From Acinetobacter boissieri (lineage in GTDB: Bacteria; Pseudomonadota; Gammaproteobacteria; Pseudomonadales; Moraxellaceae), in NCBI RefSeq assembly GCF_900096955.1, contig NZ_FMYL01000003.1, positions 124,001 to 188,000 of the forward strand: a stretch of DNA of 64,000 nucleotides. Direction: 5' to 3'. Below the pieces are notes generated by a model that saw only the letters and a program-made list of their open reading frames with translations, did not search any database and had not been told where the DNA came from. The position numbers and the translations under genes were made by a program. Each line of letters starts with the position of its first letter. Position 1 is the stretch's first letter. Below are positions 28,714 through 37,798 of this stretch, one piece after another.

Positions 28714-29717
28714 AAAAACAGCTTTTAAGTAGCATGCTGTGTGTTGCATCTGTATTGCCAACACTTGCATTCGCACAAAATAATACAGCGATTTGCTATA
28801 ACTGCCCACCTGAATGGGCAAACTGGGGGGTGCAAATTCAAGCGATTGCCAAAGATACTGGCGTCGTTGTACCAGCAGATAATAAAAACTCAGGTCAAGC
28901 TTTAGCACAATTGGTGGCTGAAAAAGCAAGCCCTGTCGCAGACTTTACCTATTTAGGTATTACTTTTGGCATGCAAGCTGACCAAGCAGATGTATTGGCA
29001 TCTTACAAACCTAAAGGTTGGGATAAAATTCCGAAAGATTTGAAAGATCCAAATGGGAAATGGGTTGCTGTACATTCGGGAACCATTGGTTTTATGGTCA
29101 ATGTTGATGCATTAAACGGCGCACCTATTCCAAAAAGCTGGGATGATTTATTAAAACCTGAATATAAAGGCATGGTTGGTTATTTAGACCCATCAAGTGC
29201 ATTTGTAGGCTATGCAGCAGCGACCGCAGTGAATATGGCCAAAGGCGGTACATTAAAAAACTTTGCTCCAGGTATTAATTACTTCAAAAAGCTCAGTGCG
29301 AACAAACCAATTGTACCAAAACAAACGGCGTATCCTCGTGTACTTTCGGGTGAAATTCCTATACTTATTGATTATGACTTTAATGCATACCGCGCTAAAT
29401 ACAAAGATAAAGCCAATGTTGTATTTGTCATTCCAAAAGAAGGCACAATTAAAGTACCGTATGTGATGGGGCTTGTTAAAAATGCACCACATAGTGAAAA
29501 CGGTAAGAAAGTCCTCGACTATGTATTATCAGCTCGTGGACAAAAAATTTGGGCAGACAGCTGGTTAAGACCTGTTGATGAAAAAGCCATTTCACCTGCA
29601 GCCAAAGCACAATTTTTACCTGATAGTGAATACAAGCGTGCGCATACACTCAACTATAAAGAAATGGCAGACATCCAAAAAGACTTCTCACAGCAGTACT
29701 TGCGTGAGGTCAAATAA
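28710..29717 (+). CDS. ABC transporter periplasmic binding protein (phosphodiester or phosphonate type)
   Basis: This 335-residue protein has a signal peptide (cleavage near AFA-QNN) followed by a class of binding fold shared by iron, polyamine and phosphonate/phosphoester binders (SBP_bac_6/8). Visible features are ICYNCPPEWANWG after the signal, GTIGFMVNVDAL and SWDDLLKPEYKGMVGYLDP. AAGGA lies 8 bases upstream of the ATG. Because the operon ends with a GpdQ-like phosphodiesterase, the ligand is inferred to be a glycerophosphodiester or related organophosphate; ferric iron is an alternative but the context argues against it. Confidence 0.82.
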   Translation: MKKQLLSSMLCVASVLPTLAFAQNNTAICYNCPPEWANWGVQIQAIAKDTGVVVPADNKNSGQALAQLVAEKASPVADFTYLGITFGMQADQADVLASYKPKGWDKIPKDLKDPNGKWVAVHSGTIGFMVNVDALNGAPIPKSWDDLLKPEYKGMVGYLDPSSAFVGYAAATAVNMAKGGTLKNFAPGINYFKKLSANKPIVPKQTAYPRVLSGEIPILIDYDFNAYRAKYKDKANVVFVIPKEGTIKVPYVMGLVKNAPHSENGKKVLDYVLSARGQKIWADSWLRPVDEKAISPAAKAQFLPDSEYKRAHTLNYKEMADIQKDFSQQYLREVK

Positions 29718-30556
29718 TGAAATTTGGGTTTAAGCAAAATATTTTGCCAAAAACAGTATGGTTACTTATTCCCACCATGATTGCGTTTTGTGCATTTTGG
29801 CTTATTCCTTTTGGGTACCTAGTTGTTTTAGGTACCCTTCCCGACCAATCCAATCAAAAAATGGCATATTGGTCTGTAATTAGCCAACCACATTATTTAA
29901 CAAGTTTTATTACCACATTTGTAATTTCTGCGTTAGTTGCAATCATTGCTGTACTTATTTCAACCACAATTGCTTACTTTTTAGCAAGACAACATTTTGT
30001 GGGTAAAAAGCTATTGCTGACACTACTCACCTTTCCAATCGCTTTTCCCGGTGCAGTGGTCGGCTTTTTTATCATTATGCTCGGTGGCCGTCAGGGTGTC
30101 TTTGCACAGCTGGGGCAAGCATTAGGTATGGGTAAAATTATTTTTGCATACAGTTTAGTTGGGCTGTTTTTGGGTTATCTTTATTTTTCTATTCCTCGCG
30201 TTATTATGACTTTAGTTGCTGCATGTGAAAAGATAGATATTCAACTCGAAGAAGCTGCACGTTCGCTGGGTGCAAGTCGTTGGCGTGTTGTAAAAGATGT
30301 CATTATTCCAAGCCTCTCTCCTGCGATTGTGTCAAGCATGGCCATTTGCTTTGCAACCAGTATTGGTGCTTTTGGAACTGCTTTTACTTTAGGCACAGAC
30401 CTTAATGTTTTACCACTGACTATTTATGGTGAATTTACCAATTACGCAAATTTCACTGTTTCAGCGGCACTCTCTGTGCTCATGGGACTTATTTGTTGGT
30501 TCACTCTCATTATTACCCGAAAATTAACAGGCAACTCAGCTGGGAGTCTGCCATGA
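29717..30556 (+). CDS. ABC transporter permease, first subunit
   Basis: This is a 279-residue inner-membrane permease with about six helices and the EAA loop LEEAARSLGASRWRVVKDVIIPSLSPAI. It belongs to the type I permeases of the PotB/CysT/PhnV kind. Its first base is the last base of the preceding stop codon region (TAATG), and its own stop overlaps the next ATG, so translation is tightly coupled. It forms the channel with the second permease. Confidence 0.9.
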   Translation: MKFGFKQNILPKTVWLLIPTMIAFCAFWLIPFGYLVVLGTLPDQSNQKMAYWSVISQPHYLTSFITTFVISALVAIIAVLISTTIAYFLARQHFVGKKLLLTLLTFPIAFPGAVVGFFIIMLGGRQGVFAQLGQALGMGKIIFAYSLVGLFLGYLYFSIPRVIMTLVAACEKIDIQLEEAARSLGASRWRVVKDVIIPSLSPAIVSSMAICFATSIGAFGTAFTLGTDLNVLPLTIYGEFTNYANFTVSAALSVLMGLICWFTLIITRKLTGNSAGSLP

Positions 30557-31353
30557 ACCGTTATGTTATCTTCACATTACAATTAAGCCTAACCATTTGT
30601 GTTTGCCTGTTTTTACTTGTACCGATTGCAATGTCAATCTTAGCAAGTTTTACAGAAAACTATTTTATAGGTATTAAAAGTGGCTTTACTTTACGTTGGA
30701 TTCAAGAAGTGTGGGCCATGTATGCCAACACATTTTGGCTCTCGCTCATTATTGCTTTAAGTTGTTTATGTATTACCATTGCTTTGGGCTTACCCACAGC
30801 ATGGGCATTGCTGAAAAGCCCATCAAAAATTGCAACGTACATTGAAGAGTGCCTTATGCTACCTGTGGCTATTCCCGGTATGGCAACCGCACTTGGTCTA
30901 TTACTCATTTATGGTAGTTTTCGTGAGTTCCGTGAAAGTTGGGCCTTTATTTTAGTGGGTCATGTACTGTTTACTTTACCTTTTATGGTGCGCTCTATTT
31001 TAGTCGTGATGAAATCCTCCCACCTACACACACTTGATGAAGCAGCAGCAAGTTTAGGTGCAAGCCCACGACAACGCTTTTTCAATGTCATTATTCCAAA
31101 CTGTGTGACTGGCATACTTGCAGGTGCATTTGCTGTCATTACACTCTCGATTGGTGAATTTAATATTACATGGATGCTACATACACCCATGACTAAAACG
31201 CTACCTGTAGGACTTGCAGATAGCTATGCATCAATGCGATTAGAGGTAGGCTCTGCATATACTACCTTGTTTTTTGTCATGATTATTCCACTACTACTGA
31301 CTTTACACTTTATTCGCCATTTGGTTAGCCCTTCAAGCGAGAAAAAAATATGA
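30553..31353 (+). CDS. ABC transporter permease, second subunit
   Basis: This 266-residue permease of the PotC type has the EAA loop LDEAAASLGASPRQRFFNVIIPNCVTGI and membrane helices throughout. The open frame begins earlier, but the ATG at 30553 overlaps the previous stop (ATGA) and gives the standard short N-terminus MNRYVIFTLQLSL. Its stop likewise overlaps the ATPase ATG. Confidence 0.9.
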   Translation: MNRYVIFTLQLSLTICVCLFLLVPIAMSILASFTENYFIGIKSGFTLRWIQEVWAMYANTFWLSLIIALSCLCITIALGLPTAWALLKSPSKIATYIEECLMLPVAIPGMATALGLLLIYGSFREFRESWAFILVGHVLFTLPFMVRSILVVMKSSHLHTLDEAAASLGASPRQRFFNVIIPNCVTGILAGAFAVITLSIGEFNITWMLHTPMTKTLPVGLADSYASMRLEVGSAYTTLFFVMIIPLLLTLHFIRHLVSPSSEKKI

Positions 31354-32324
31354 CTCAAACTATCCATATTCGTTTACGTCAGTGTGCCAAAACATTTCAA
31401 TCGAATAACCAAATACTGAGACCACTCGATTTAGACATTTTTGAGGGTGAAACATTAGTATTACTTGGGCCATCAGGTTGTGGTAAAACCACGACACTGC
31501 GTTTAATCAGTGGTTTAGAACAACCTGACCAAGGTGGAAAAATCTTTTTTAATGATGAAGATGTCACCCAACTTCCCATTGAAAAACGTCATCTAGGCAT
31601 GGTTTTTCAGCATTATGCACTGTTTCCAAATTTCACTGTTGGTCAAAACGTCGCTTATGCACTTAAAATACAAAAACTTCCTGCTCATGAAATAAAAGCA
31701 CGTGTAGAAGAAATGCTGAATATGGTTGATTTGGCAGGCTATCACGACCGCAACATTAATACCCTCTCTGGTGGTCAAAAACAACGCGTATCCTTAGCAC
31801 GAGCCCTTGCAGCCCGACCGAAAATATTACTTTTTGATGAGCCACTAGCCGCACTTGATGTCAAACTAAAAGACAAACTACGCGAGGACATAAAAAAATT
31901 ACTCAAGGATTTGGGAATTACTGCCATTTATGTCACACATGACCAACAAGAAGCCATGGCTTTAGGCGATCGTATTGCGGTTATGCAACATGGTCACATT
32001 GAACAAATTGGAACGGCAAAACAAATCTATCAACACCCTGAAACTGCTTTTGTCGCTCACTTTGTAGGAAGCACCAATCATATTCAAATCAATGACAAAA
32101 TTTTATTTTGTCGCCCTGAAGACTTACTACTCAACCAACAAACATCAGCTTTTACACACGGTCAAATTAACCAAATTATCTTTTTAGGACAAACTCAAAA
32201 ACTCATTGTCACCGATCAAAACAATCATACACTCACAATTACATGCTCACCCCATGAGCAATGGCATATTGGGCAACAGGTAAGCTTACATATTTCACCT
32301 GAACGACTATTTCACGCAATTTAG
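31350..32324 (+). CDS. ABC transporter ATPase of the phosphodiester-type importer
   Basis: This 324-residue ATPase has Walker A GPSGCGKT, signature LSGGQKQR, Walker B ILLFDEPLAALD and H-loop THDQQEAMALGDR, followed by a C-terminal TOBE-like regulatory region. It matches the PotA/UgpC/PhnT group, which powers importers of polyamines, glycerol-3-phosphate and phosphonates. The start overlaps the preceding permease by four bases. Confidence 0.92.
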   Translation: MTQTIHIRLRQCAKTFQSNNQILRPLDLDIFEGETLVLLGPSGCGKTTTLRLISGLEQPDQGGKIFFNDEDVTQLPIEKRHLGMVFQHYALFPNFTVGQNVAYALKIQKLPAHEIKARVEEMLNMVDLAGYHDRNINTLSGGQKQRVSLARALAARPKILLFDEPLAALDVKLKDKLREDIKKLLKDLGITAIYVTHDQQEAMALGDRIAVMQHGHIEQIGTAKQIYQHPETAFVAHFVGSTNHIQINDKILFCRPEDLLLNQQTSAFTHGQINQIIFLGQTQKLIVTDQNNHTLTITCSPHEQWHIGQQVSLHISPERLFHAI

Positions 32325-32335
32325 GAACATGTATT

Positions 32336-33166
32336 TTGAAAGACCAGTTTGTTATCGCACAAATTAGTGATTTACATATTAAAGCTCACAGTAAACTTTC
32401 TTATAAAAAAGTAGATACTTTACAAGCTTTTAAACACTGTATTACTTATTTGAATGAACTTACACCTCGACCAGATTTGGTCGCTATTACAGGTGACTTA
32501 ACTGATTTTGGCCGTAGCGATGAATACGATGCCTTTAAAGAAGTGATTGCCTCACTCAAACTACCTTGGGTCGCGATTGCAGGCAACCATGACGACAGAA
32601 CAAACCTTCGATCTGCATGTCAGGATCAACCATGGCTCCCACCAGAAAGTGTGTTTTTTAATTGGTCTATAGATCACCTGCCCATACAGATTATTGGTTT
32701 AGACTCCACTGTTCCGCAAAAGCCGTGGGGTGAATTTTGTGAAAAGCAACAACAGTGGTTAGAACACACTTTATCTCAGCATCCAAATAAGCCGACTGTA
32801 CTCATGTTGCATCATCACCCATTTCTCAGTGGTATTGGGCACATGGATGCACAAAATTTACGTGGAATTACACGTTTAGAAAGTACGCTTAAGAAACACC
32901 CTCAGGTACAACGTGTATTATGTGGGCATTTACATCGTTTTATTACGACAACGCTTGCAGGGACGACTGTCTGTAGTGCACCCGGTACATCACACCAAGT
33001 CGCTGCTGATTTTCGTCTAGATGGTCCCGCACACTTTAGCTTAGAACCAGCAGGTATGTTATTACACCGTTGGCATATAGCACATGGTTTCACAACACAT
33101 TACTTAAATATAGGTAATTACGGTCCAACTTACCCGTTTTATGATGCCAATGGTTTAATTGACTAA
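32336..33166 (+). CDS. GpdQ-like metallophosphodiesterase
   Basis: This 276-residue class III metallophosphoesterase has all the binuclear metal motifs: D-x-H (SDLHIK), GDLTDFG, GNHDD, HHHP and GHLHR. The overall sequence (RPDLVAITGDLTDFGRSDEY, then APGTSHQV) resembles Enterobacter GpdQ, which hydrolyses glycerophosphodiesters, more than the cAMP enzyme CpdA, though both are in this family. There is no signal peptide, so it acts in the cytoplasm. The start is TTG at 32336, chosen because AGGAA lies 8 bases upstream and no in-frame ATG fits. As the last gene of the importer operon, it probably cleaves the imported substrate. Confidence 0.85.
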   Translation: MKDQFVIAQISDLHIKAHSKLSYKKVDTLQAFKHCITYLNELTPRPDLVAITGDLTDFGRSDEYDAFKEVIASLKLPWVAIAGNHDDRTNLRSACQDQPWLPPESVFFNWSIDHLPIQIIGLDSTVPQKPWGEFCEKQQQWLEHTLSQHPNKPTVLMLHHHPFLSGIGHMDAQNLRGITRLESTLKKHPQVQRVLCGHLHRFITTTLAGTTVCSAPGTSHQVAADFRLDGPAHFSLEPAGMLLHRWHIAHGFTTHYLNIGNYGPTYPFYDANGLID

Positions 33167-33213
33167 GTCGTATCAAAATGGGTGCAATATCTTGTTTAAT
33201 ATTCTTTTAATCC

Positions 33214-33259
33214 CTTGACTAGACAATCTAAGCCATATAAAAAACCACTTCTAGTCAAG
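33214..33259. repeat. 9-base inverted repeat upstream of the SBF transporter
   Basis: CTTGACTAG (33214-33222) and CTAGTCAAG (33251-33259) are exact inverses, 28 bases apart, ending 13 bases before the gene. The left arm includes TTGACT, a possible -35 element, with A/T-rich -10-like sequence at 33236-33243. It could be a paired operator or a leader stem. Confidence 0.4.
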
Positions 33260-33272
33260 AGAAAGATTAAAG

Positions 33273-34262
33273 ATGATGAAATATTTGCCAGACCGATTTA
33301 GTTGCATGATTGTTGCCATGCTTATTCTTGCAACCATATTGCCAATACATGGTCAAGCAGCCTCTATATTTAATACTCTGACCAATTGTGCGATTGCATT
33401 GTTGTTTTTTTTACACGGCGCAAAGCTCTCTCGTGAAGCTATTTATGCAGGTATAACCCACTGGCGTTTACACCTAACAATTTTTGCAGCAACTTTTATT
33501 TTATTCCCAATACTTGGGCTAGCATTAAAACCAATACTCGAACCCATGCTTGGTCATCAACTATATTTAGGCATATTATACTTATGCTTATTGCCTTCGA
33601 CCGTACAATCTTCTATTGCTTTTACTTCTATTGCACAAGGCAATGTACCCGCCGCTTTATGCAGTGCATCAGCATCGAACATTCTAGGTATGTTTATTAC
33701 TCCCTGTTTGGTCGGGTTATTTTTAGTCACAGGTTCTTCTTCACAATCTTCTTTTTCGTTCAGTGCCGTACTCAATATTATAGGGCTATTGTTGGTACCC
33801 TTTGTTTTAGGCCAAATCTGTAGTAAGAAAATACGTCCAATATTACAACGCCAGCCCGCTAGAATTAAAATGGTTGATCAAGGTTCTATCTTAATGGTGG
33901 TCTATGCAGCCTTTAGCGAAGCAGTTATAGAAGGCGTTTGGACACAAGTATCTGCCGATCAGCTCATCTTATTGGTTATTATTTGTATAGTGCTACTCTT
34001 TGTTGCCATGCTTCTAATCTATTTTTCAAGCAAAAAACTTGGCTTCAATCGTGCTGACCAAATTACTATTTTATTTTGTGGTTCTAAAAAAACTTTAGCC
34101 AGTGGCGTACCTATGGCAAAAATTTTATTTGCAGGCCATGCTTTTGGTCTCATTATTTTACCTCTGATGCTATTTCACCAAATTCAGCTCATTACTTGCG
34201 GTATTTTAGCCAGCCGTTTTGCTCAACAAGCAGAGAAAAATACAAATCAACAGCAAAGCTAA
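33273..34262 (+). CDS. SBF-like (bile acid:sodium symporter superfamily) transporter, YfeH type
   Basis: The 329 residues are strongly hydrophobic, with about nine or ten helices. The conserved family segments are visible: LTNCAIALLFFLHGAKLSREA, LCLLPSTVQSSIAFTSIAQGNVPAALCSASASNILGMFITP and FCGSKKTLASGVPMAKILF. The family includes YfeH-like proteins of unknown substrate and bile-acid/arsenite carriers. It is a single-gene unit between the phosphodiester importer and the sulfate operon. The ATG at 33273 is followed directly by a second ATG. Substrate unknown. Confidence 0.85.
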   Translation: MMKYLPDRFSCMIVAMLILATILPIHGQAASIFNTLTNCAIALLFFLHGAKLSREAIYAGITHWRLHLTIFAATFILFPILGLALKPILEPMLGHQLYLGILYLCLLPSTVQSSIAFTSIAQGNVPAALCSASASNILGMFITPCLVGLFLVTGSSSQSSFSFSAVLNIIGLLLVPFVLGQICSKKIRPILQRQPARIKMVDQGSILMVVYAAFSEAVIEGVWTQVSADQLILLVIICIVLLFVAMLLIYFSSKKLGFNRADQITILFCGSKKTLASGVPMAKILFAGHAFGLIILPLMLFHQIQLITCGILASRFAQQAEKNTNQQQS

Positions 34263-34377
34263 AATCAATTATTCATTTAATTCATATAAACATGATTTTT
34301 TATTATTTTTTATGCTGAATAATTATAGGTATTCTTGCTATTCACCTCGCCATACTTAGCTACAGGGAAACAAGACT

Positions 34378-35391
34378 ATGTCATTTAAGAAGATTAAAAT
34401 AGCTGTTGTTGCAACTTTATTGAGTGCATCATCATACAGTATGGCTGCCAAAGACTTCTTAAATGTGTCTTACGACCCAACACGTGAGCTCTATACAGAA
34501 ATTAATCAAGCTTATGGCCAGTACTGGAAACAACGTACAGGTGAAAGCATTAACTTCAAACAATCACATGGCGGTTCTGGTAAACAAGCACGTGCAGTGA
34601 TTGATGGCTTAAATGCAGATGTCGTGACACTAGCACTGGCAGCAGATATTGATGCGATTGCAGAAAAAACAGGTAAACTGCCATTAAACTGGCAGTCACG
34701 CCTCCCACAAAACTCATCTCCATATACATCTACTATTGTTTTTTTAGTACGTAAAGGTAACCCTAAGCACATTAAAGATTGGAACGATTTAGTACGTCCA
34801 GACGTTGCCATTATTACACCAAACCCTAAAACCTCTGGTGGTGCACGTTGGAACTACTTGGCCGCATGGGCATGGGCAAAGCACCAACCTCAGGGTAATG
34901 ACCAAACTGCGCAAACATTTGTCAGTAAAATTTATAAAAATACGAAAGTCTTAGACTCTGGTGCTCGTGGTGCAACAACCACCTTTGCAGAACGAGGTAT
35001 TGGTGACGTACTGATCGCATGGGAAAATGAAGCATACCTAGCAACACGTGAACAGCCAGGAAAGTTTGACATCATTACTCCATCTTTGTCTATTTTAGCA
35101 GAGCCACCGGTCGCAGTTGTTGATGAAAATGTGAAAAAAGATGGAAATGCGCTCGTTGCTCAAGGTTATGTGAATTTCTTATATTCACCATGGGCACAAG
35201 ACATTATTGCGAGAAACTTCTATCGCCCTCGTAACCCTGCTGTACTTAAACAATACAGTAGTACATTTAAGCCACTCACTTTAGTGACCATTGACCAAGA
35301 ATTTGGTGGTTGGAAAAAAGTTCAAAAAACTCATTTTGAAAATGATGGGATTTTTGACCAAATCATTAAAGCCAATGCACAAAGCAAATAA
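34378..35391 (+). CDS. sbp: Sulfate/thiosulfate-binding periplasmic protein
   Basis: This 337-residue protein has a signal peptide (cleavage near SMA-AKD) and the sulfate-binding family motif SYDPTRELY directly after it. Other family segments include [16 protein letters not shown] and [29 protein letters not shown]. It captures sulfate (or thiosulfate, as CysP) for the CysTWA permease encoded downstream. First gene of the sulfate operon. Sbp and CysP are hard to separate by eye. Confidence 0.93.
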   Translation: MSFKKIKIAVVATLLSASSYSMAAKDFLNVSYDPTRELYTEINQAYGQYWKQRTGESINFKQSHGGSGKQARAVIDGLNADVVTLALAADIDAIAEKTGKLPLNWQSRLPQNSSPYTSTIVFLVRKGNPKHIKDWNDLVRPDVAIITPNPKTSGGARWNYLAAWAWAKHQPQGNDQTAQTFVSKIYKNTKVLDSGARGATTTFAERGIGDVLIAWENEAYLATREQPGKFDIITPSLSILAEPPVAVVDENVKKDGNALVAQGYVNFLYSPWAQDIIARNFYRPRNPAVLKQYSSTFKPLTLVTIDQEFGGWKKVQKTHFENDGIFDQIIKANAQSK

Positions 35392-35424
35392 AGATTCACT
35401 TCAACACCTTATAGGAGCAGTAAT

Positions 35425-36054
35425 ATGACTCAACAATACAATATTATTGTTCCTGGTGTGGGTGGTAGTAATGCATCACATTGGCAAACATGGTTAGAAC
35501 AACGCCTCCCTCATAGCAAACGTGTCATACAACAGTGGGATCAGCCCATTTTAGAAGAATGGGTACAACAGTGGCTTAATACTATTGCCACAACGCAAGG
35601 GCAAAAATTACAAATTATTGCCCACAGCTTTGGTTGTTTAACCAGTATTGCAGCATTAGCTCAACATCCGCACTTACAATCACGTATTGAAAAGCTCATT
35701 TTAGTTGCGCCTGCCAACCCTGTGCGCTTTTCAAAATATGGTTTTGCCACACAAGACGATGATCATTTTCTCGAATATTTTAAATCACTAAAAATTACTG
35801 TGCCTACAGTCATGCTAATTAGTGAAAATGATCCTTGGCTCAACTTTGAAGATGCAAAATATTTTGCTAAACAATGGCAAGTCCCTTATGTTAATTTAGG
35901 AGAGGTCGGACATATTAATGTCGACTCAGGCTTTGGTGCTTTTCCTCAATTGCTACCTCATCTCGTTGCAATGCAAAAACAAAACATACGAGACCATGCA
36001 CATTATGCATTGGTAGGAAGCCATAAAAATCATGTTTTAGTGCAGTCTATATGA
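35425..36054 (+). CDS. RBBP9/YdeN-family serine hydrolase
   Basis: This 209-residue alpha/beta hydrolase begins IIVPGVGGSNASHWQTWLE, typical of the RBBP9/YdeN group. The nucleophile Ser is in IAHSFGC, Asp in ISENDPW and His in GEVGHIN, a complete catalytic triad. No signal peptide, so cytoplasmic. It sits between sbp and cysT in the sulfate operon, 33 bases after sbp with AGGAG before its ATG. A role in sulfur-compound metabolism (for example a thioester or sulfate-ester link) is only a guess from context. Confidence 0.85.
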   Translation: MTQQYNIIVPGVGGSNASHWQTWLEQRLPHSKRVIQQWDQPILEEWVQQWLNTIATTQGQKLQIIAHSFGCLTSIAALAQHPHLQSRIEKLILVAPANPVRFSKYGFATQDDDHFLEYFKSLKITVPTVMLISENDPWLNFEDAKYFAKQWQVPYVNLGEVGHINVDSGFGAFPQLLPHLVAMQKQNIRDHAHYALVGSHKNHVLVQSI

Positions 36055-36083
36055 AAAAATCGACTGCTATTTGAGAGATCATC

Positions 36084-36914
36084 ATGCGTAACAACAAAGC
36101 TGTTTTACCAGGTTTTGGTTTATCTTTAGGTTATACAATTCTGTATTTATCTATTATTGTTTTTTTACCTTTGTCAGCAGTATTTATTAAATCTTTCGGT
36201 ATTGGCTGGAATGGACTACTCGATATTATCCAAGACACTCGTATACTTAAAGCACTACAACTGAGCTTTACGACTGCATTTATTGCCGCTTTAGTGAATG
36301 TTTTTTTAGGATTACTCTTGGCATGGTGTTTGGTCAGATATACTTTTCCTGGCAAACGTATTGTCGATGCGCTGATTGACCTTCCTTTTGCTTTACCAAC
36401 TGCTGTTGCAGGTATTGCACTGACGTCACTCTATGCCTCTACAGGTTGGGTTGGTCAGTACCTAGAACCTTTAGGCATAAAAGTAGCATACACCTCTACT
36501 GGGATTACATTAGCACTTATTTTTATTGGTATACCTTTTGTTGTACGTACAGTACAGCCCGTGCTGAGTGATTTAGAAACTGAACTTGAAGAAGCTGCCT
36601 CTGCACTGGGAGCAACACGCTGGCAAACCTTTATTCGTGTGATTTTTCCAATTATTTTGCCATCACTTATTACGGGGTTTGCCCTCGCTTTTGCACGTGG
36701 TGTGGGTGAATATGGCTCTGTTATTTTTATTGCGGGTAACCAGCCTTATAAAACTGAAATTGCACCGCTCATGATTGTGTCAAGGCTTGAAGAATATGAC
36801 TATGCAGGCGCCACAACCATTGCAGTCATTATGCTCATTTTGTCATTCACTATTTTGTTGCTAATTAATATTTTCCAATCTTGGGCAACACGCCGTACAG
36901 GGAGAAATGTCTAA
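36084..36914 (+). CDS. cysT: Sulfate ABC transporter permease CysT (CysU)
   Basis: This 276-residue inner-membrane permease has the CysT features: [43 protein letters not shown] (EAA loop) and [16 protein letters not shown]. Six helices are predicted by eye. It pairs with CysW, whose ATG overlaps its stop (TAATG). Confidence 0.95.
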   Translation: MRNNKAVLPGFGLSLGYTILYLSIIVFLPLSAVFIKSFGIGWNGLLDIIQDTRILKALQLSFTTAFIAALVNVFLGLLLAWCLVRYTFPGKRIVDALIDLPFALPTAVAGIALTSLYASTGWVGQYLEPLGIKVAYTSTGITLALIFIGIPFVVRTVQPVLSDLETELEEAASALGATRWQTFIRVIFPIILPSLITGFALAFARGVGEYGSVIFIAGNQPYKTEIAPLMIVSRLEEYDYAGATTIAVIMLILSFTILLLINIFQSWATRRTGRNV

Positions 36915-37786
36915 TGAGTGGCTCTAATCAACATCTTGCCAAACAATTACAAAGTAAGGATGCCACACGTGAGCCAGCATGGGTAAGGAAAGTTTTACTC
37001 AGCATTAGTATTATTGTTTTTCTCGGCTTACTCATTCTACCTTTGGTTCTCGTATTTATAGAAGCCTTCAGACAAGGTATCCAAGTTTACTTCCAAGCCT
37101 TGATTGAACCAGACACACTTTCTGCAGTTAAGCTTACTTTGCTCACTGCAGCGATTGCTGTACCTTTAAATATTGTCTTTGGTGTCGCGGCAGCTTGGGC
37201 TGTAGCAAAATTTAATTTTAAAGGTAAAACGCTACTCACTACCCTCATAGATACACCTTTTTCAGTGTCTCCTGTGATTGCAGGGCTCATGCTCGTGCTT
37301 ATGTTTGGTACGCAGGGGTGGTTAGGCTCATGGCTTCAAACGTATAATATTCAAGTTTTATATTCTGTGCCTGCGATTGTATTGGCCACTATTTTTATTA
37401 CTGTACCCTTCGTCGCACGAGAACTGATTCCACTCATGCAAGCTCAAGGCAATGAAGAAGAAGAAGCTGCTATTTTACTAGGTGCATCGGGCTGGACAAC
37501 CTTTTGGAAAATAACACTACCCAATATTAAATGGGGCTTACTCTACGGCGTGATTTTATGTAATGCACGTGCAATGGGGGAATTTGGTGCGGTATCTGTC
37601 GTCTCTGGTCATATTCGTGGTGAAACCAACACCTTACCTTTACACGTAGAAATTTTATATAACGACTACAGCTATAGTGCTGCTTTCGCTGTAGCATCAC
37701 TACTCGCATTCTTAGCCATACTCACCCTTATTATTAAAACATGGGTAGAGATTCGCCAAGAAAAAAACAACTCAAGTACCACATAG
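36914..37786 (+). CDS. cysW: Sulfate ABC transporter permease CysW
   Basis: This 290-residue permease has the CysW signature segments NEEEEAAILLGASGWTTFWKITLPNIKWGLLYGVILCNARAMGEFGAVSVVSGHIRGETNTLPLHVEILYNDY. The open frame begins earlier; the ATG at 36914 is chosen because it overlaps the cysT stop and AGGGAG lies about 10 bases upstream. Confidence 0.95.
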   Translation: MSGSNQHLAKQLQSKDATREPAWVRKVLLSISIIVFLGLLILPLVLVFIEAFRQGIQVYFQALIEPDTLSAVKLTLLTAAIAVPLNIVFGVAAAWAVAKFNFKGKTLLTTLIDTPFSVSPVIAGLMLVLMFGTQGWLGSWLQTYNIQVLYSVPAIVLATIFITVPFVARELIPLMQAQGNEEEEAAILLGASGWTTFWKITLPNIKWGLLYGVILCNARAMGEFGAVSVVSGHIRGETNTLPLHVEILYNDYSYSAAFAVASLLAFLAILTLIIKTWVEIRQEKNNSSTT

Positions 37787-37798
37787 GGAGCATGTAAA

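Noticed and set aside
28710-32324. Ferric iron (FbpABC/AfuABC) importer
   Set aside because: The fold family is shared, but two separate permeases, a LacI regulator and a terminal phosphodiesterase point away from iron.
32336-33166. Call as CpdA (cAMP phosphodiesterase)
   Set aside because: Same superfamily, but the sequence around the metal sites and the operon with an importer fit GpdQ-type enzymes better; kept as an alternative.
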